Shown here: positions 11,150 to 23,045 of the stretch, piece after piece
Layout of the letters: each line of letters begins with the position of its first letter
How positions within the stretch are numbered: position 1 is the first letter of the stretch
From: Desmodus rotundus
Taxonomy: Eukaryota; Chordata; Mammalia; Chiroptera; Phyllostomidae
Assembly: GCF_022682495.2 (NCBI RefSeq)
Contig: NC_071392.1
Location: 52,167,459 to 52,231,458, forward strand
Direction of reading: 5' to 3'
DNA: 64,000 bases
Program-made: the position numbers and the translations under genes
Notes under the pieces: model-generated
What the model saw: the letters and a program-made list of their open reading frames with translations, nothing else
Databases searched by the model: none
Told to the model about the DNA's origin: nothing

Positions 11150-11285
11150 TTAAAAACAGTCCCTCTGCCTCTCCCCTAGTTTTTGAACTGTGAGCTCCTT
11201 CAGGGGAACAACTAAAGCTGTCTGCCTTTTCTGCTTCTAACAACACAGTGCCCAGTACGTGTTTGCTGAGTGAATAGATTGCACC
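11150..11285 (+). mobile_element. L2-like 3' end
   Basis: GTGAGCTCCTTCAGGGGAAC, then ACACAGTGCCCAGTACGTG and TTTGCTGAGTGAATAG, the typical L2 end order. Confidence 0.5.
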
Positions 11286-11749
11286 ATACATGAACAAAAT
11301 TAAAAATTACCCAGGAGTGCAGGACAGGGTCTCAATGGGTTGATAAATTTGAAAAGGCTGCAATTCTGTCCCATGGAATTTGGTCCCCTGAGTTCTCCGT
11401 TGATGCTTCTTTGTTCCACACTGATATTATGAGGTGTACTCTTCTGGACCCTGTCAGTTTTCTCTTTCATAACTTTTATCATTCTCAGCTTATTATTTCT
11501 ATAATTCTACTTCTGTTTAATAAAGCACATGGCCTTGCACACAGTAGGCCCTGAAGTACAAGAAGGATGGGGCCTGGTGAGCAAATGAACAATGTGTTGA
11601 AAGGCCAGGGAGCAAAGGAAGACCAGGGTATTGAAATCCCCCAGAGAGGATGTCATGGGACTAAAGGAAAAAAGAGAGGTCATTAATTCTTTAGGGGGAA
11701 AGAGACAAGTTAGGAAGCACAGAATAGAATGTATTCCATATCAAACTCT
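11286..11749. other. unrecognised sequence
   Basis: No gene or clear repeat. Confidence 0.4.
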
Positions 11750-12510
11750 CCATATGGTAGGTAAAATAATGCTTGCCCTCACCCCCAAAGATGCCCATGT
11801 CCTTGTCCCTGGGACCTGTGAATTCGTTATATTACATGATATAGAGGAATTTAGGTTGCAGATCAAATTCAGGCTGTTAATTTGCTAACCTAAAATAGGG
11901 AGATTATTCAACTATTGGGTGGACCCAATCAAAAAGGTACTTAAAAGCAGAGGAGGGAATCCTGGCCAGGGTGGCTCAGTTGGATTGTTACCCTGTAACT
12001 GAAAGGTTATGGGTTCGATTCCTGGTCAGGGCACATACCTAGGTTGTAGGTTTGATCCCACTGTCCAGGTGTGTATGGTAAGCAACCAATGGATGCTTCT
12101 CTCTTCCATCAATGTTTCTCTGTCTCTCTTCCTGTCTCTAAAACTCAATGAAAAAAATGTCCTCAGGTAAGCAGAATAGATAGGTGGAAAAGGAGTCAGA
12201 GTTAAAGAAAAATATGTGATGCCAGAAGCAAGTCAAAGATATGCAATGTAAGAAAGACTTGACAAGCCATTGCTGGTTTTGAAGATGAAAGAAGAGGGCC
12301 ATGAACCAAGGGATGTAGGAGACCCTTAAAAATGAAAAGGCTAGAAAACAGATTCTCCCATGAACCTTCAGAAGGAATACAAGCTCTGTGAGTAAAACCC
12401 CCTTGCAGACTTTTGACACCCAGAAATCTAAGATAACAAATTTGTGTTATATATACTGCTAAATTTGTAGTAGCTTTTTACAGCAGCAAATAGAAAACTA
12501 ATTCACACCA
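11750..12510 (+). mobile_element. MLT1-like MaLR LTR, split by a SINE
   Basis: Old endogenous-retrovirus-like LTR. Landmarks: CCCCCAAAGATGCCCATGTC, GGGACCTGTGAATTCGTTAT, TGGGTGGACCCAATC, then (after the VES) GCCATTGCTGGTTTTGAAGA, GGGCCATGAACCAAGGG, and an end reading CTAAATTTGTAGTAGC and AGCAAATAGAAAACTAATTC. Solitary, non-coding. A VES SINE sits at 11961-12158. Subfamily not assigned. Confidence 0.6.
11961..12158 (+). mobile_element. VES SINE
   Basis: Bat tRNA-derived SINE. A-box-like TGGCTCAGTTGG near 11972, canonical B box GGTTCGATTCC at 12012-12022, then GGGCACATACCT-GGTTGTAGG, ATCAATGTTTCTCTGTCTCT and a short A tail. It is inserted inside the MLT1-like LTR, so it is younger than that LTR. 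Confidence 0.85.
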
Positions 12511-15500
12511 TGGGAGTCTCTCGTGAATTGGCATATATGCACCTAAAAGTTTACCAGCTCCCTTATAAGGAACTCTTATCACACTCTCTCAAATGAAGGT
12601 TGTCACATCTGTTTGGTTCTGTAAGCCAAAGTTAAGCTCACTAAAAACATATATTTATATTTTGGGAAACTTAGCCTAGATGACAAGTAAGAATGGGTAC
12701 TCAAGGCAAGGAATAATGGAGACTTTCCACTTTCTCATATCATGATTGACATACTTGACATACTTCTTACTACTTTGGGGAAAATACATCTGCCTGAAGT
12801 CAAGAGTAACTTAAGTTCTGGAAACCTAGAGATTATTAGCCATTGTGAAGCTAGTTAGAATTTCAAATAATTTAATATACTAAGATATAACTTTTGAAGG
12901 GGCAACATCTTTCTAATGCAGTGAATTTTTACATTCCTGTTTGTATTGGTTTTGGTTTTTCAGCTGCCCACCCCTTATGCATTATTGAGTAACAAAACCA
13001 TAATCAACCTTGTTTAAATGCCCTACATAGTGTCTCCATGCAATTATACACCCACAATCTAGCCATGTGTGGGTGTGAAAGGCACAACCTTGGGCTCCAT
13101 ATATACCTATCAAGTTTGAGAAAACACCTACTGAGAAATAAAGAACAAAACTAAAAAATAGAGAGAAATGGGCTTAAAATAGAGCCTTAAAATGCAACCC
13201 CAAGCCTTAAAAACCTAAAATAAAAAGATAATATTTACTCATCTGAATAAAAATCAAATACAGAATCACAAAATCCCCCAGAAAATACAAGTTACTGAAA
13301 CTTTTTGTACCTAAGAAGCAAGTGAGCATAGGGGAAATTTATACATGCACTGCCTCTCATGCTTATTCTATTTTTATTCTTTTACATAAATGTATTTTCA
13401 TGTGTGTAAAAACTTTCAGACATGCAAAGGCAACCACAAATTCTTAAAAGAAAATATCAGTGCTCAATACTCTTTACATCCACAATTTTGAAATTAATTG
13501 GTTAGGTCCACCAGTGTATCCATCCTTCCATTTCATACTTATGCAAGATTTGCTGTGGAGAAGAAATTTAAGGTAAATTGAAAGTAAACATAGACAAAAT
13601 CATCAAATATTATTAGCTCTCATATCCTTGGGTGGTGGAATTAACTTTCAGATGATACCATGCAGATGACTTGATTATGATTGTAACTCACAATAGAACC
13701 AAGAGTCAGATATTTCTATTTTCATTTATTTGTCTCCCAGAAAGAAAAAATACCCAGAGGCAATAGCACTTCCCTGTACTGTGAGAGATTTGAAGGGGAA
13801 AGATATGCCTTTTACTTTTGGAATACATTTACTAGGTGTAGATGAGAACACTGGGAAGGAATGTTAATATCTCTATGTTGGAACTTTAGATTTTATAAAG
13901 AGAACCTTCATGTTGGTTATACATTATGTTTCAATTCTTTCTGTCCTCATTGGCAGCTGGCATGAGCTCCAAGTTTTACATTTTAAGAATTTTATGCCTA
14001 AACCTTGTACGTAATAAATTAGTCAACCCATCTTTTTTCCTGGTCGTTTCATTCTGTAGAGATTCTTCTAGGACAATCTGGAGTGTGGTAACTCAACTGT
14101 CTCTTGCTAATTTCTTACTAGGCTCAAATTATGCTTAAGTGCTTTTTGACATCTCAGGTATAAAATCACCAATAGCTATAAACTGTTTTTTTAAATGCTT
14201 TGTTTATTTTTACTCTACATGGTAAAAGGGAGAAAGGGCAGGATTTGTGATGTTGTAAAGTAATCCAGGTGGTCAGAAAATCACCGTGGCAACTATAAAC
14301 CATCTTGCTCATTTCATATCACAAAAAAGGGAAAACATAAATGGAAAGGAAGAAAGCAAGCTAATTGTAGGCCATTTATAACTGTTAAGAATGAGTAAAC
14401 ATATTACCCTTCTACCAGTATAACATACTGTTCTGGATGAATTGCACCTATTTTTTTTCTTATTATGCCATTTGAAGGACAAACTAATTCTTTACAGAAA
14501 TTGCTTCAGGGCCTCAGGGCTCATGTAATGTGTTTAATCATGATTGTTATTTGATAGCATTAGCTGGTAATCACTCTATCAAAAATTAGATGATTACTTA
14601 GAAGCAGAGACTTTTAAAGACCATAGATTGATTAAAAACAAAAACAAACAACCGGTTCTACCTTCATAACAATACAATCTATGAACTTCAAAACAGCTGC
14701 ATTTTCTTTCCAGTCTCAATGTTGTCCTGTAATCAAGGGGAAAAAAACAACAAAAACCCTAACACTAAAATAGTGGACAGCTTTTTGAGCCAATGAGCTA
14801 TTTATCCAAACGTAATCCTCAGTAAGTTCTTTAGCCTTAGTGTTGAGAAGCTTCCTGGCTCTTGAAAATACATTATTCTTATAAGTTACACACAAACCAC
14901 AACTTGTCCTTGAGGAGAGAATAAAATAAAATGGCCTGTTGGGCCTTAGTAAGGAGGTAGCAGGGCCATTTAGATTGTGTGGGTAGGTCAAAGGCAAGAG
15001 TCCAGCCCAGAGAGCAGGCCAGGGGTGTCCCAGCAGGTACAGCAAGCTTGGGGATGCACCCAGCCCCGGATCTTGGCCCCACATTCCTCCCTGAGGACTT
15101 CCAAAGGCAGTGCTGCTCCTCTGAAGTCAATGATCAGGTCACTCCAGGACACACAAGTAGCCTGGCCTGTTGCATTCTCAATTTTTCCAGACCTTGAGAG
15201 CAAAAGTGTGGGATCCAGAGTAGCCTACCTGAGCACCAGCTTAGCTCCCACACTTGCCTTTTGTTTCTCTGAATGAAGCCTTTTATTTTTATCCAGCCAC
15301 TACCTCCCATCCTCTCTACCCCAATACCATCTACTTTTGGCATGTTCCTGCCATGGGTGTACTTGTGTATGCACTACACATTTCTGTGTCAAAGACCTTC
15401 ATCAGGCTGCTCCAGATTATATCTCTCTATTTGTCTCCTTTTACTCTCCAACAGCCTCCTCTACCCCTTTGGAAAATTTGTGGAGTGCTCATTTCAGCCC

Positions 15501-15994
15501 ATTTGCCTACCCCCAGCTCTCAGCTTTGTTATAAACCAGGCAGAACCCAGGCCTAGGCCTTCCTCATCTTGTGAGCTTAACTGCAGCCTCAGACCCTGTG
15601 GGATGCAAGTGGGCCTGGGAGCCTAAGGACACGCATGCGTGCATGTACAAATCTGTCTCCTGAATCCTTCAGCCAACAATAAAAGTTGCCATGAGACACT
15701 CTTAGGCAAAAGTTCTGGGGCTACCAATTCCATAATCAGTCAGGGTTCAACCAAGTTGTCTCGCAGGGAACATGATATAACAAGAGGCTGCTCCCTTTAG
15801 TCAGGCATCTACAAAATGTTAAATGCCTTCCTAAGACTGCTTCAGCTAACTCCTTATGCCCCTTTATTAAAGTTGTATAATTCAAATGATTACCTTTTAG
15901 TACTTATCCAAGCCATAAGTGTATTTTTGTATTTGCTTGGAATTAATTTCCCATTTTGGGCTATCTTGAAGAATTAGCTTTTCTGGACCTCACT
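12511..15994. other. unique sequence, no gene recognised
   Basis: 3.5 kb without a supported gene or clear repeat. Open frames at 14.7-15.6 kb overlap on both strands and show no domain. The stretch 14460-14660 (GTTTAATCATGATTG, TAGCATTAGCTGGTAATCAC) is repeat-free and rich in TAAT/ATTA cores and could be conserved non-coding DNA; this is only an impression. Confidence 0.45.
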
Positions 15995-16195
15995 TTTATA
16001 AGGCATTATTCTCATCAATTTGCTGGCATGTCTCACTGAATCTTCCCTACAGTCCTCAAGTAGATGCTGTTGTTAACCCTTTTTAATGGATGAGAAAACC
16101 AAGGCACAGAATATTTAACTTATTCACGACCACTCAGCTATTAAGTAACAGGCAAGACTTGAACTTGGAGCCAACCACACTACATTCTGCTGTCA
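15995..16195 (-). mobile_element. MIR SINE relic
   Basis: Complement of the MIR core on the plus strand: TTTTTAATGGATGAGAAAAC-CAAGGCACAG, then CACTCAGCTATTAAGTAACA and GACTTGAACTTGGAGCCAA. Confidence 0.75.
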
Positions 16196-17058
16196 TTTCT
16201 CATTGAAGAAATGGCTAAATAGAGCTAGACTCCCTAAGGTCCTTTTCATCTCTCTAGTTCTGTGATCTGTTTTATTCTATGCTATTCAGGTAAATGAGTT
16301 TTTATTTTTGCTATATTTACGCAGATTGGCTTAACCAGAAAATTCACTATTACTTACACCTTTAAGAAGTCAGAGCCAATGGAAAGGAAATGAGCCAGTA
16401 AATCTAAAATACATTCAATATCCTCTCATTTTCATTTTCGGCTTCATGGGAATGGTAGATGAGGGAGAGCCTGGAATGTGTTTTCTGAGTTGGCTGCTGC
16501 TGGAAGCAATGCAGAAGGAAGAAATAAGGCTGGAAAGTTGCACATGAAAGTTGTTCAACAGTATCAGTTTGGGGACATCTCTAAAAGATTCAAACATCTG
16601 TCAACTTAAATAAATTTATAGCTAAACATGAGCCTCATACATTACATACCTTAGTGGAAAACAGTGGCTCTAAAGATTCCTGTTTGTGGTATAAAAAGGG
16701 GTTGGAGTGGGGGAGTTGTTGGGCCTCCAGGGAATGAACAAGAGCAAGAGACACAACTGGCAAAAGTCAGATTTTGGAAAAGAACAGTCTAACAGGACAG
16801 GACTATTAGCCCTTGAATTGCCTATTCTCTTGGGCTAATAGTCACAATGGCTGGAGACCCCAACACATGCTTGTTTGGCCTCAATTTTAGACCAGTTTTC
16901 CTTTCCCAGTGTCTCTCAATATGAGTAAAACTTCATTGATGGAATGCTCTTTTTTCAGCAAGTGCGAAATCCATATCAGCTGCTGTATAGCTGTGTAGAA
17001 CATTTTTGTGCTCCTTTTTATAAATAACTAGGTTTTATGTTAATACTTAAGAAAAGTA
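16196..17058. other. unrecognised sequence with a perfect stem-loop
   Basis: No gene or transposon identified. Contains the 12-base inverted repeat listed at 16801-16843. Confidence 0.4.
16801..16843. repeat. 12-bp perfect inverted repeat, 19-nt loop
   Basis: GACTATTAGCCC at 16801-16812 is exactly reverse-complemented by GGGCTAATAGTC at 16832-16843. No flanking transposon ends or T run were recognised; it may be chance or a protein-binding dyad. Confidence 0.8.
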
Positions 17059-17272
17059 GCCCTGGCTGGTGTGGCTCAGTGGATTGAGCGCTGGCCTATG
17101 AACCAAAGGGTCGCTGGTTTGATTCCCAGTCCTGGTACATGCCTGGGTTGTGGGCCAAGTCCCCAGGAGGGGGTGAACAAGAGACAACCACACATTGATG
17201 TTTCTCTCCCTCTTTTTCTCCCTCCCTTCCCCTCTCTCAAAAAATAAATAAATAAAATATTTTTTAAAAAAG
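17059..17272 (+). mobile_element. VES SINE, full length
   Basis: Starts GCCCTGGCTGGTGTGGCTC. A box TGGCTCAGTGG (17072-17082), B box GGTTTGATTCC (17116-17126), tRNA-unrelated part with ACATTGATGTTTCTCTCCC, and an A-rich tail with AAATAAATAAATAAAAT. AAAAGTA occurs directly before the element (17052-17058) and again at the end of the tail, a likely short target duplication. The least degraded VES in the window. Confidence 0.92.
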
Positions 17273-18469
17273 TATAATAACATATCAATCAATACCACAC
17301 CAGAAAAACTTTAAAGTTACCAGCCCAGAAATATGCAGAATTCTTATATCAGAACATAAATTTCTTTATTTTTAAGTCTTATAATATGCATTTTATTTAT
17401 AGCATCATTGTAGTTTGTCTTTTTCTCCTAACCTACATGAATCATGGAGTTGGACTTTTTTTTTTTTAATATAAAATGCATTGGAACCTGTAACATATAC
17501 TTAACAAAATTACCCAGTGCATTTTCTGCAAATAGTACCCAACCCCCTTTCCCTTCTCTTCTGATGGCAAGAGTGAGATTGCTCAGAAAATCACCATTTC
17601 CCTTCACTTTTATTTGACTGAAAACAGCCAAGTTTCTATGGGTTTCCTAAGGTGGGTTGTTCAGCTCATCTGATATGAGATCACGTTAAAGATGATTGTG
17701 GCAATTTGTTTCCTCTTGTTGTGAAACCACATGCTGTCCCCAGAAATTCAATCACATTTTCAGAGACCTTTTTGTGTGCTTTTGTTATTATAAAGACATA
17801 TATGCACAATTCAAAAATTTTAAAAATGCAGAAAAGTGTTAAGAAGAAAACTAGAAAATCACTCCTAATTTGTCATGAGATTAAGAAAAATTTTGTTTTC
17901 TTCTTTCTCTTTTCAGTGCTACTAAATTAAAAAATTGTTTTGAAATCATTAGAATCTTAGAACTCAGTTTACTACTGGTAATGTTTTAGTGTTTTTCCTT
18001 CTATTGTTTGATGTAATCACATATGTTGTGTCCATGTTTTTAAAAGTTTAAATCACACTTTCTATAGTAGGGTTTTTTCATTTAGCGTCTTATTTTGAAT
18101 ATATTCCTCAAGCTATACCTTTAGCTTTGAACTTAAGGGGACCTTTGGAGATCAGAGGGCTATATATTTGTTTGATTAAGATACACACAGTTATATAATG
18201 TGCCTGGGCTTTTTAGGTACAGTGTATTGAATAAAGAAAAATAGATTCAAAGGCAGAAATTCAGATATAATTGGTCTTTGAGTTGTGAAACTTACTAGGT
18301 GTGCATACAATTACAGATACACACACAGAGGTGTACTGGTGCCTTAGCACTTGCTATTCTCTCAACCTGTAAGTTTCTGCACAGCTTCACATTTCCTAAT
18401 CTCTCGTATGACAACATGACAGAATACTGAGGTGTTGTTTACTGTCTATTCTTCCCCTACCCCCCTCAC
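17273..18469. other. unrecognised AT-rich sequence
   Basis: No gene. The part 17740-18120 looks like a very old diverged repeat but could not be assigned. Confidence 0.35.
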
Positions 18470-18605
18470 CACCACCTGCCCAAATGTAACCTCCATGAGG
18501 GCAGGGAATTCACCATTGTATCACTTCACCATTGTATCTCCAGAACCTAGAACAGTGCCTGACATGTAGTAGGTCCTTAACAAGTGCTTATGGAATAAAG
18601 ATACT
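18470..18605 (+). mobile_element. L2 3' end
   Basis: CTCCATGAGGGCAGGGAATT, then GTATCTCCAGAACCTAGAAC and AGTGCCTGACATGTAGTAGG, a well preserved L2 3' terminus. CACCATTGTATC is duplicated inside it (18511 and 18527). Confidence 0.75.
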
Positions 18606-18779
18606 TACTGGGCTACTTCCTGTCGTGCATTCCACCCTATAGTCTGGCACCTGGTGCATTTCCTGACTTTTTGCCCACCCGTCAGAAGGACTGACTTTGG
18701 CAGGTACTCTGTGGCAGTCTGGAGGTCTCTAGGACATCAAAACTGAAGTCCAGGATGCTCAGTTTGGTGGTCAGGAGAG

Positions 18780-18960
18780 TGAGCCCTGAGGGCTGACTTC
18801 CTGGGTATGAGCTCCAGCCTGCCCACTCCCTGCCTGTGCTGGGGTGGACAGTGCATTAGCCTCTCTGCCACTGTGAACAGCCAATAATTTAATATCTATA
18901 AAGCTCTTAGAATAAGGCCTGGTTCATAGTAGTTGCTCTATGAATGTTAGTGATTATTAA
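18780..18960 (+). mobile_element. MIR SINE relic
   Basis: GAGCTCCAGCCTGCCCACTC, then TTAGCCTCTCTGCC, AAGCTCTTAGAATAAGGCCT and GAATGTTAGTGATTATTA follow the MIR order, with the middle degraded. Confidence 0.55.
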
Positions 18961-19389
18961 AGAAAATCATACAGCAAAAAGGAAGAAGGTGGGCTCATGT
19001 TTTAAATGGACTTGGATACCCAGCCATCTGACTGTCCCCTGCTTTTGCCATTGTCTTCACTCACTATTTAGCCTGTCTCTTTCAAAGAAATGTCATTGGA
19101 CTAGAAAGGCAAGTTGAAGTGTGTGCCCCTGGAGGGTAGGTGACAAATAGGGGAGTGAGACCTGGACATGGGATATTGTTCAATTTTCAGATATAATAAA
19201 CTGCCTGGCCAGAAAATCTAATCCCTGTGTTACAATGAAGATCTGAGATACTTTTTGATCCTAAGAGTAGACTTGTGGCCCACAAGTTTATTTCATGAAG
19301 GTGTTGATTGGGATGTGGTAAGGATTACAGCTTGTGCCTAAACTGTGTGCACCTCTGATTCTGCCCAGCCTGGCCATATCTGAATCATC
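18961..19389. other. unrecognised sequence
   Basis: No gene or clear repeat. Confidence 0.4.
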
Positions 19390-19500
19390 AGTTATTTACC
19401 CATTTGACTCCCACCCTACTAGTACATATTCCTGATACCTAGATTGGTATTTGCCACATGCTTGGTAGTCAATAAATGTTGAATGGGTGAATAAATAAAT
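19390..19500 (+). mobile_element. L2-like 3' end
   Basis: CACCCTACTAGTACATATTC and GCCACATGCTTGGTAGTCAA followed by TAAATGTTGAATGGGTGAAT, the typical L2 terminus. Confidence 0.5.
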
Positions 19501-19533
19501 TAAAAATATTCAATAAATAGTCTAGGTATAGAT

Positions 19534-19549
19534 ACACACACACACACAT
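19534..19549. repeat. (CA)n microsatellite
   Basis: Eight CA units, with a partial second block just after (GATACACACAC). Confidence 0.85.
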
Positions 19550-19550
19550 A

Positions 19551-20289
19551 GATACACACACCACAGAGATTGTTCTAAAGACTAAATCCAAAAGGTGTCC
19601 AAATTGACAAAACTGCAGATGTCTCTACGACAAAATGCATTTGCTCTTATTGTCAAATGTGGTCAGAGAATGATTATTAGAGAGAAAAGGATTATTGGAG
19701 AGATCGTTAGGCCCTGAGGTGAACTTTGAAGGAAAGGTACAGTTTGGCCTGGCAGAGGAAAGCTGGCCTGGTGAAATAAATGGAAAAGGTCAGACTGTGT
19801 ACCTCAGGCAGTTCTTGATTTTCTGTTTTATAGAAAAAATAAAGGTTCCCCACCTCTTCAAGCTTAGTAATAATGCCAAATCCCTCTAATTTTCAGTATT
19901 TGGGATAGGAAATCAAGGCTGCAAGGTGAGCCCCAAGCTTCAGGCTCAGGGTATTTGGTCTGTGTGTGCCCACCTCCCCAGAGCCAGCAGGCCTGTGGGG
20001 TAATTTGGGAGCCAGGAGGCTTTGGGGCATTACTATCCTTCTACCCGGCCTTCCTTCAGGGAGAAAACCAGAGCACCACAAAGTCTCAGACCCAAAGCTT
20101 TTCTTCATAAAATCTAACCCATGTTATTATTACTTATGTTTAGTTCATTTAATACTAAAGTACATACATTTACATGTGTTTACATGCACGTTTAGAGAGG
20201 AGCATGCAGTTTTAAATGTTATCCATATTGTTACTACTGAAATACTCCCCATTTTAGAACCCATTATCAAGATTAAACTAATAATTTAG
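19551..20289. other. unrecognised sequence
   Basis: No gene or clear repeat. Leads into the candidate conserved block that follows. Confidence 0.4.
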
Positions 20290-20590
20290 TTTAATCAGCG
20301 GTGGTTTTACTTGACTCGGTGCTCCCAGAGCGGGGCTTTATGTGGTGAGGCAACATCTCAGGCTGGCAGGCGAGATTTCCATCTCACTCTGACTCCATTA
20401 AAGTGAGCTTCTGTAAACAGACATCAATTACAACCAGTTTTAAGGGTTTTAAAATGTAATCCAACAGTGCTGCTTAACTAAATGAATCCGAGGAAGTGAT
20501 CTCCAGTGAATTAATAGAGCAGTGTGCAGACGACGCACTATGGGTCTGAGTTAATAACTGAAGACCAAATTAATTACAAGTGTCTCCAAG
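20290..20590. promoter_or_regulatory. candidate conserved non-coding element
   Basis: Repeat-free stretch with several CpGs preserved in an AT-rich neighbourhood (for example CAGCGGTGG, GACTCGG, GAGCGGGG, GACGACGCAC). It has a dense set of homeodomain-type cores (TTAATCAGC, CATCAATTA, GAATTAATAG, ATTAATTAC at about 20569) and a forkhead-type TGTAAACA (20412-20419). There is no long open frame. This composition is typical of developmental enhancers conserved across vertebrates, but conservation itself cannot be seen from one sequence. Confidence 0.3.
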
Positions 20591-21384
20591 GAGTTTCCAG
20601 GAAGAATTCTCCCTTATCACTTCAAGTCTGTTTAACCCTTCATGTTCAAAGTGTGGATATTTTCTAATTATTAATTTCAAATAATAATGGGGAGAGGAAG
20701 GCAGGTCTGCTTTCTTTATCAAAGTGTAGTCTTCAGATGTATCAAAGCATCTCATCCACTGGGAAGGAATAATTCCCGTGAAGACACTGTGATTTTCCAG
20801 TCCCCTTTCATAGACTGGAATCCAGCTGGATTTGTGCTTGACCCACCAATGAGTCCCCTTGGCAAAAATCCATGAGAGACTTGCATAAAGTTTTTATGGT
20901 TAAAAAGTGTCCAAGAAAGATAACTTTAATTGGGTGTGAGGGATCTATGTGAGCAGAATAGAGGTCATCAGACATTATTTTGCACAAGATCACAAGAATT
21001 TAGTAGTGCCTCATCACCAAAGAGCTCCTGGCTGAGCTGATTTCCCCAGGAAATCACAGAGGGGAAATGAACAGGCCATGATCCTCTGCACTGCTTATCT
21101 GGCCTCCAGGAATCACCCTCAACCAGCCCCGAGCTTTGGCCCTTGCTTTCCCCTGTTCAGGGATTTTGAGGGGAAGGTTCCATCTTTTGAACACAAACTG
21201 CTTTGTATTTTATTATCATGACCAAGAATTATTTTGGAGGGTGCTAGGGTGGAGTGCTTGCTTGAATAGTGTAACTGGAGAGTGTAATGGCAGAAGTATT
21301 AAAACTAAAGAAAGGAAAGTTAAAGTAAGAGGTGAATCGCAGTGTGTGAGGATGGGGAATAAGAAAGAGAACACACACAAAAAA
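20591..21384. other. unrecognised sequence
   Basis: No gene or clear repeat. Confidence 0.4.
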
Positions 21385-21965
21385 ACTATATTGTACTTGG
21401 AAGCAACCAAGATGTCCTTCAGTAGGTGAATGGGTAAGTAAATTGTGCACACCAAAATATGGAATATTATTCACTGTTAGAAAGAAATTAGCTATCAAGT
21501 TATGAAAAGACATGTGAGAATCTTAAAAGTATACTACTACTTGAAAATAAAAAGCCAATCTGAAAAGACTACACACTGAATGAGCCCAACTAATGATTCT
21601 TGAAAAGGCAAAACTATGAAAATGGTAAAAACATCTGTGGTTGCCAGGGATTACGGGGAGGGGAAAGATGAATAGGTGGAGCTCAGAGGATTTTTAAGGC
21701 AAAGAACATATCTGTATGATGTTATAATGGTGGATATGTGTCAATTATACATTTGTTCAAATCAATAGAATTTACAGCACCAAGAGTGAACCATAATGTA
21801 AACTGTGGAGTTTGAGCGCATCAGCTGTAACAAGTGTACCACTCTGGATGTTGATAATGGGGGCAGTTACATGACTGAGAGTAGGGATTTATGGGAAATC
21901 TCTGTACATGTTGCTGCAAACCTAAAACTGCTCTGAAAAATAAAGTCTGTATAAAAATTATGTTG
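21385..21965 (+). mobile_element. old L1 3' end
   Basis: TTGGAAGCAACCAAGATGTC-CTTC and GGAATATTATTCACTGTTAG (end of ORF2), then GGTTGCCAGGGATTACGGGG, TTACAGCACCAAGAGTGAAC, and an end with CTGCTCTGAAAAATAAAGTC and A-rich tail. ORF2 is not open. Confidence 0.75.
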
Positions 21966-22598
21966 TTGAAAAAAAAAGGAAATTGAGCTCCTGGATTCTC
22001 TTTTCTTCAAGTATGCAATTTAATTTTCCATAGTTTTCATATCCTTTGCACATGCCTTATTTTTGTTTGCTCATGAATTAATTCAGTAAATATTCACTGA
22101 GTGCCCCTTCTGAGAAATCCATGAGCCAGGGCCTGGGGGTTGGGGGGTAGCAAGGAGTCTCACATCTCCTGCCTAACATGGCATGTCCTGTGAAGGTCTA
22201 ATTTGTGACTGGTCTGACATAACTTAGGGAGAATCCAGGTAACTTTCTGTAATTTGCATAATTTGGACAAGATACTATTCTATAAAGTAATATGCCTAAT
22301 TGATAAATACTAGTTACTGACTTTTCAAAAAAAAATTAAGGATTAATTGAGCACATAAAATTAACTATAAATAGCCAGTCTGCTGACACTTTAATTCCTC
22401 TTCTCAGATTTTTTCAATATTAAATCTATTCATAATATGAGGCTTCCCTGCTCAGGACCATTGTCTCTCAAGTGATTAAATAAAGTGACTAGCACACAGC
22501 TTGCTTGTAAATAGAAGGGGTTACTGAAGTTGATCCCTGAGGTGCATCCTACAGCAATGCTGAGCATCTGTTCAAAAGATCCTTATTGCAGAGAAGCA
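21966..22598. other. mostly unrecognised
   Basis: A minus-strand L2/MIR-like end may lie at 22070-22150 (CAGTAAATATTCACTGAGTG). Otherwise nothing recognised. Confidence 0.35.
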
Positions 22599-23045
22599 TC
22601 AGCTCTTAGTGACTTCCTCAGTTTCAGCCTCTGAGATAACCTGCCATGTTTTTATGTGTTGTCTGTATAGGGAGATGTGGCAACAGAGTGTGAAAGTCAC
22701 AGAGTCACATGCCACGTGGACTGAGATTTTGTTACTGCTGTAAAGTCCATCAAAGATAATAGAAAATAGATAAAATAAAATCACATGTCCATTCTGCACC
22801 CACCTGAGCTGGAATTTTAGTGCCAGGACACTCACTGGTGCCAGTTTAGGTCTGCCTGATATTATATTTATGAGTGTTTGTGCTTGTGGGACGATCATAG
22901 AGAACCTGTCAGGGTGATGGCTCACATGGGGAAGTATAGAAAGCACTGAGGCAAAAGGTGCCTGATGACTTTTAGTAGATGTGTTTAAGCTGAGACATAT
23001 AATTGTTGTGAAGTTGCTCGTGCAAAAGTGTCTACAGGGCACTCA
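22599..23045. repeat. diverged repeat pair, copy A
   Basis: A segment here (about 22660-22830) aligns by eye with 24520-24675: both contain CA-G-GTCACA-GCCA-GT-GACT, TTTTGTTACTGCTGTAAAG / TTTTGTTGCCATTGTGAAG, ATCAAAGAT-A-AGAAA, and AGCTGGAATTT-A-TGCCAGGAC. I do not recognise the family. The minus strand has a 147-codon open frame across copy A and a 125-codon frame across copy B, sharing residues around FDGLYSSNK / FDKLHNGNK. No domain was recognised. Confidence 0.5.

Noticed and set aside
14716..15626. Cluster of overlapping open frames on both strands, up to 122 codons
   Set aside because: No frame shows a domain or clear coding composition, and no splice-site context was convincing.
17059..17272. 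tRNA gene from A and B box
   Set aside because: The boxes belong to a tRNA-derived VES SINE; there is no tRNA cloverleaf 3' half or terminator, and an A-rich SINE tail follows.
22599..23042. 147-codon minus-strand open frame as a gene
   Set aside because: No recognisable domain, AT-rich, and located in an old diverged repeat; kept only as a repeat observation.
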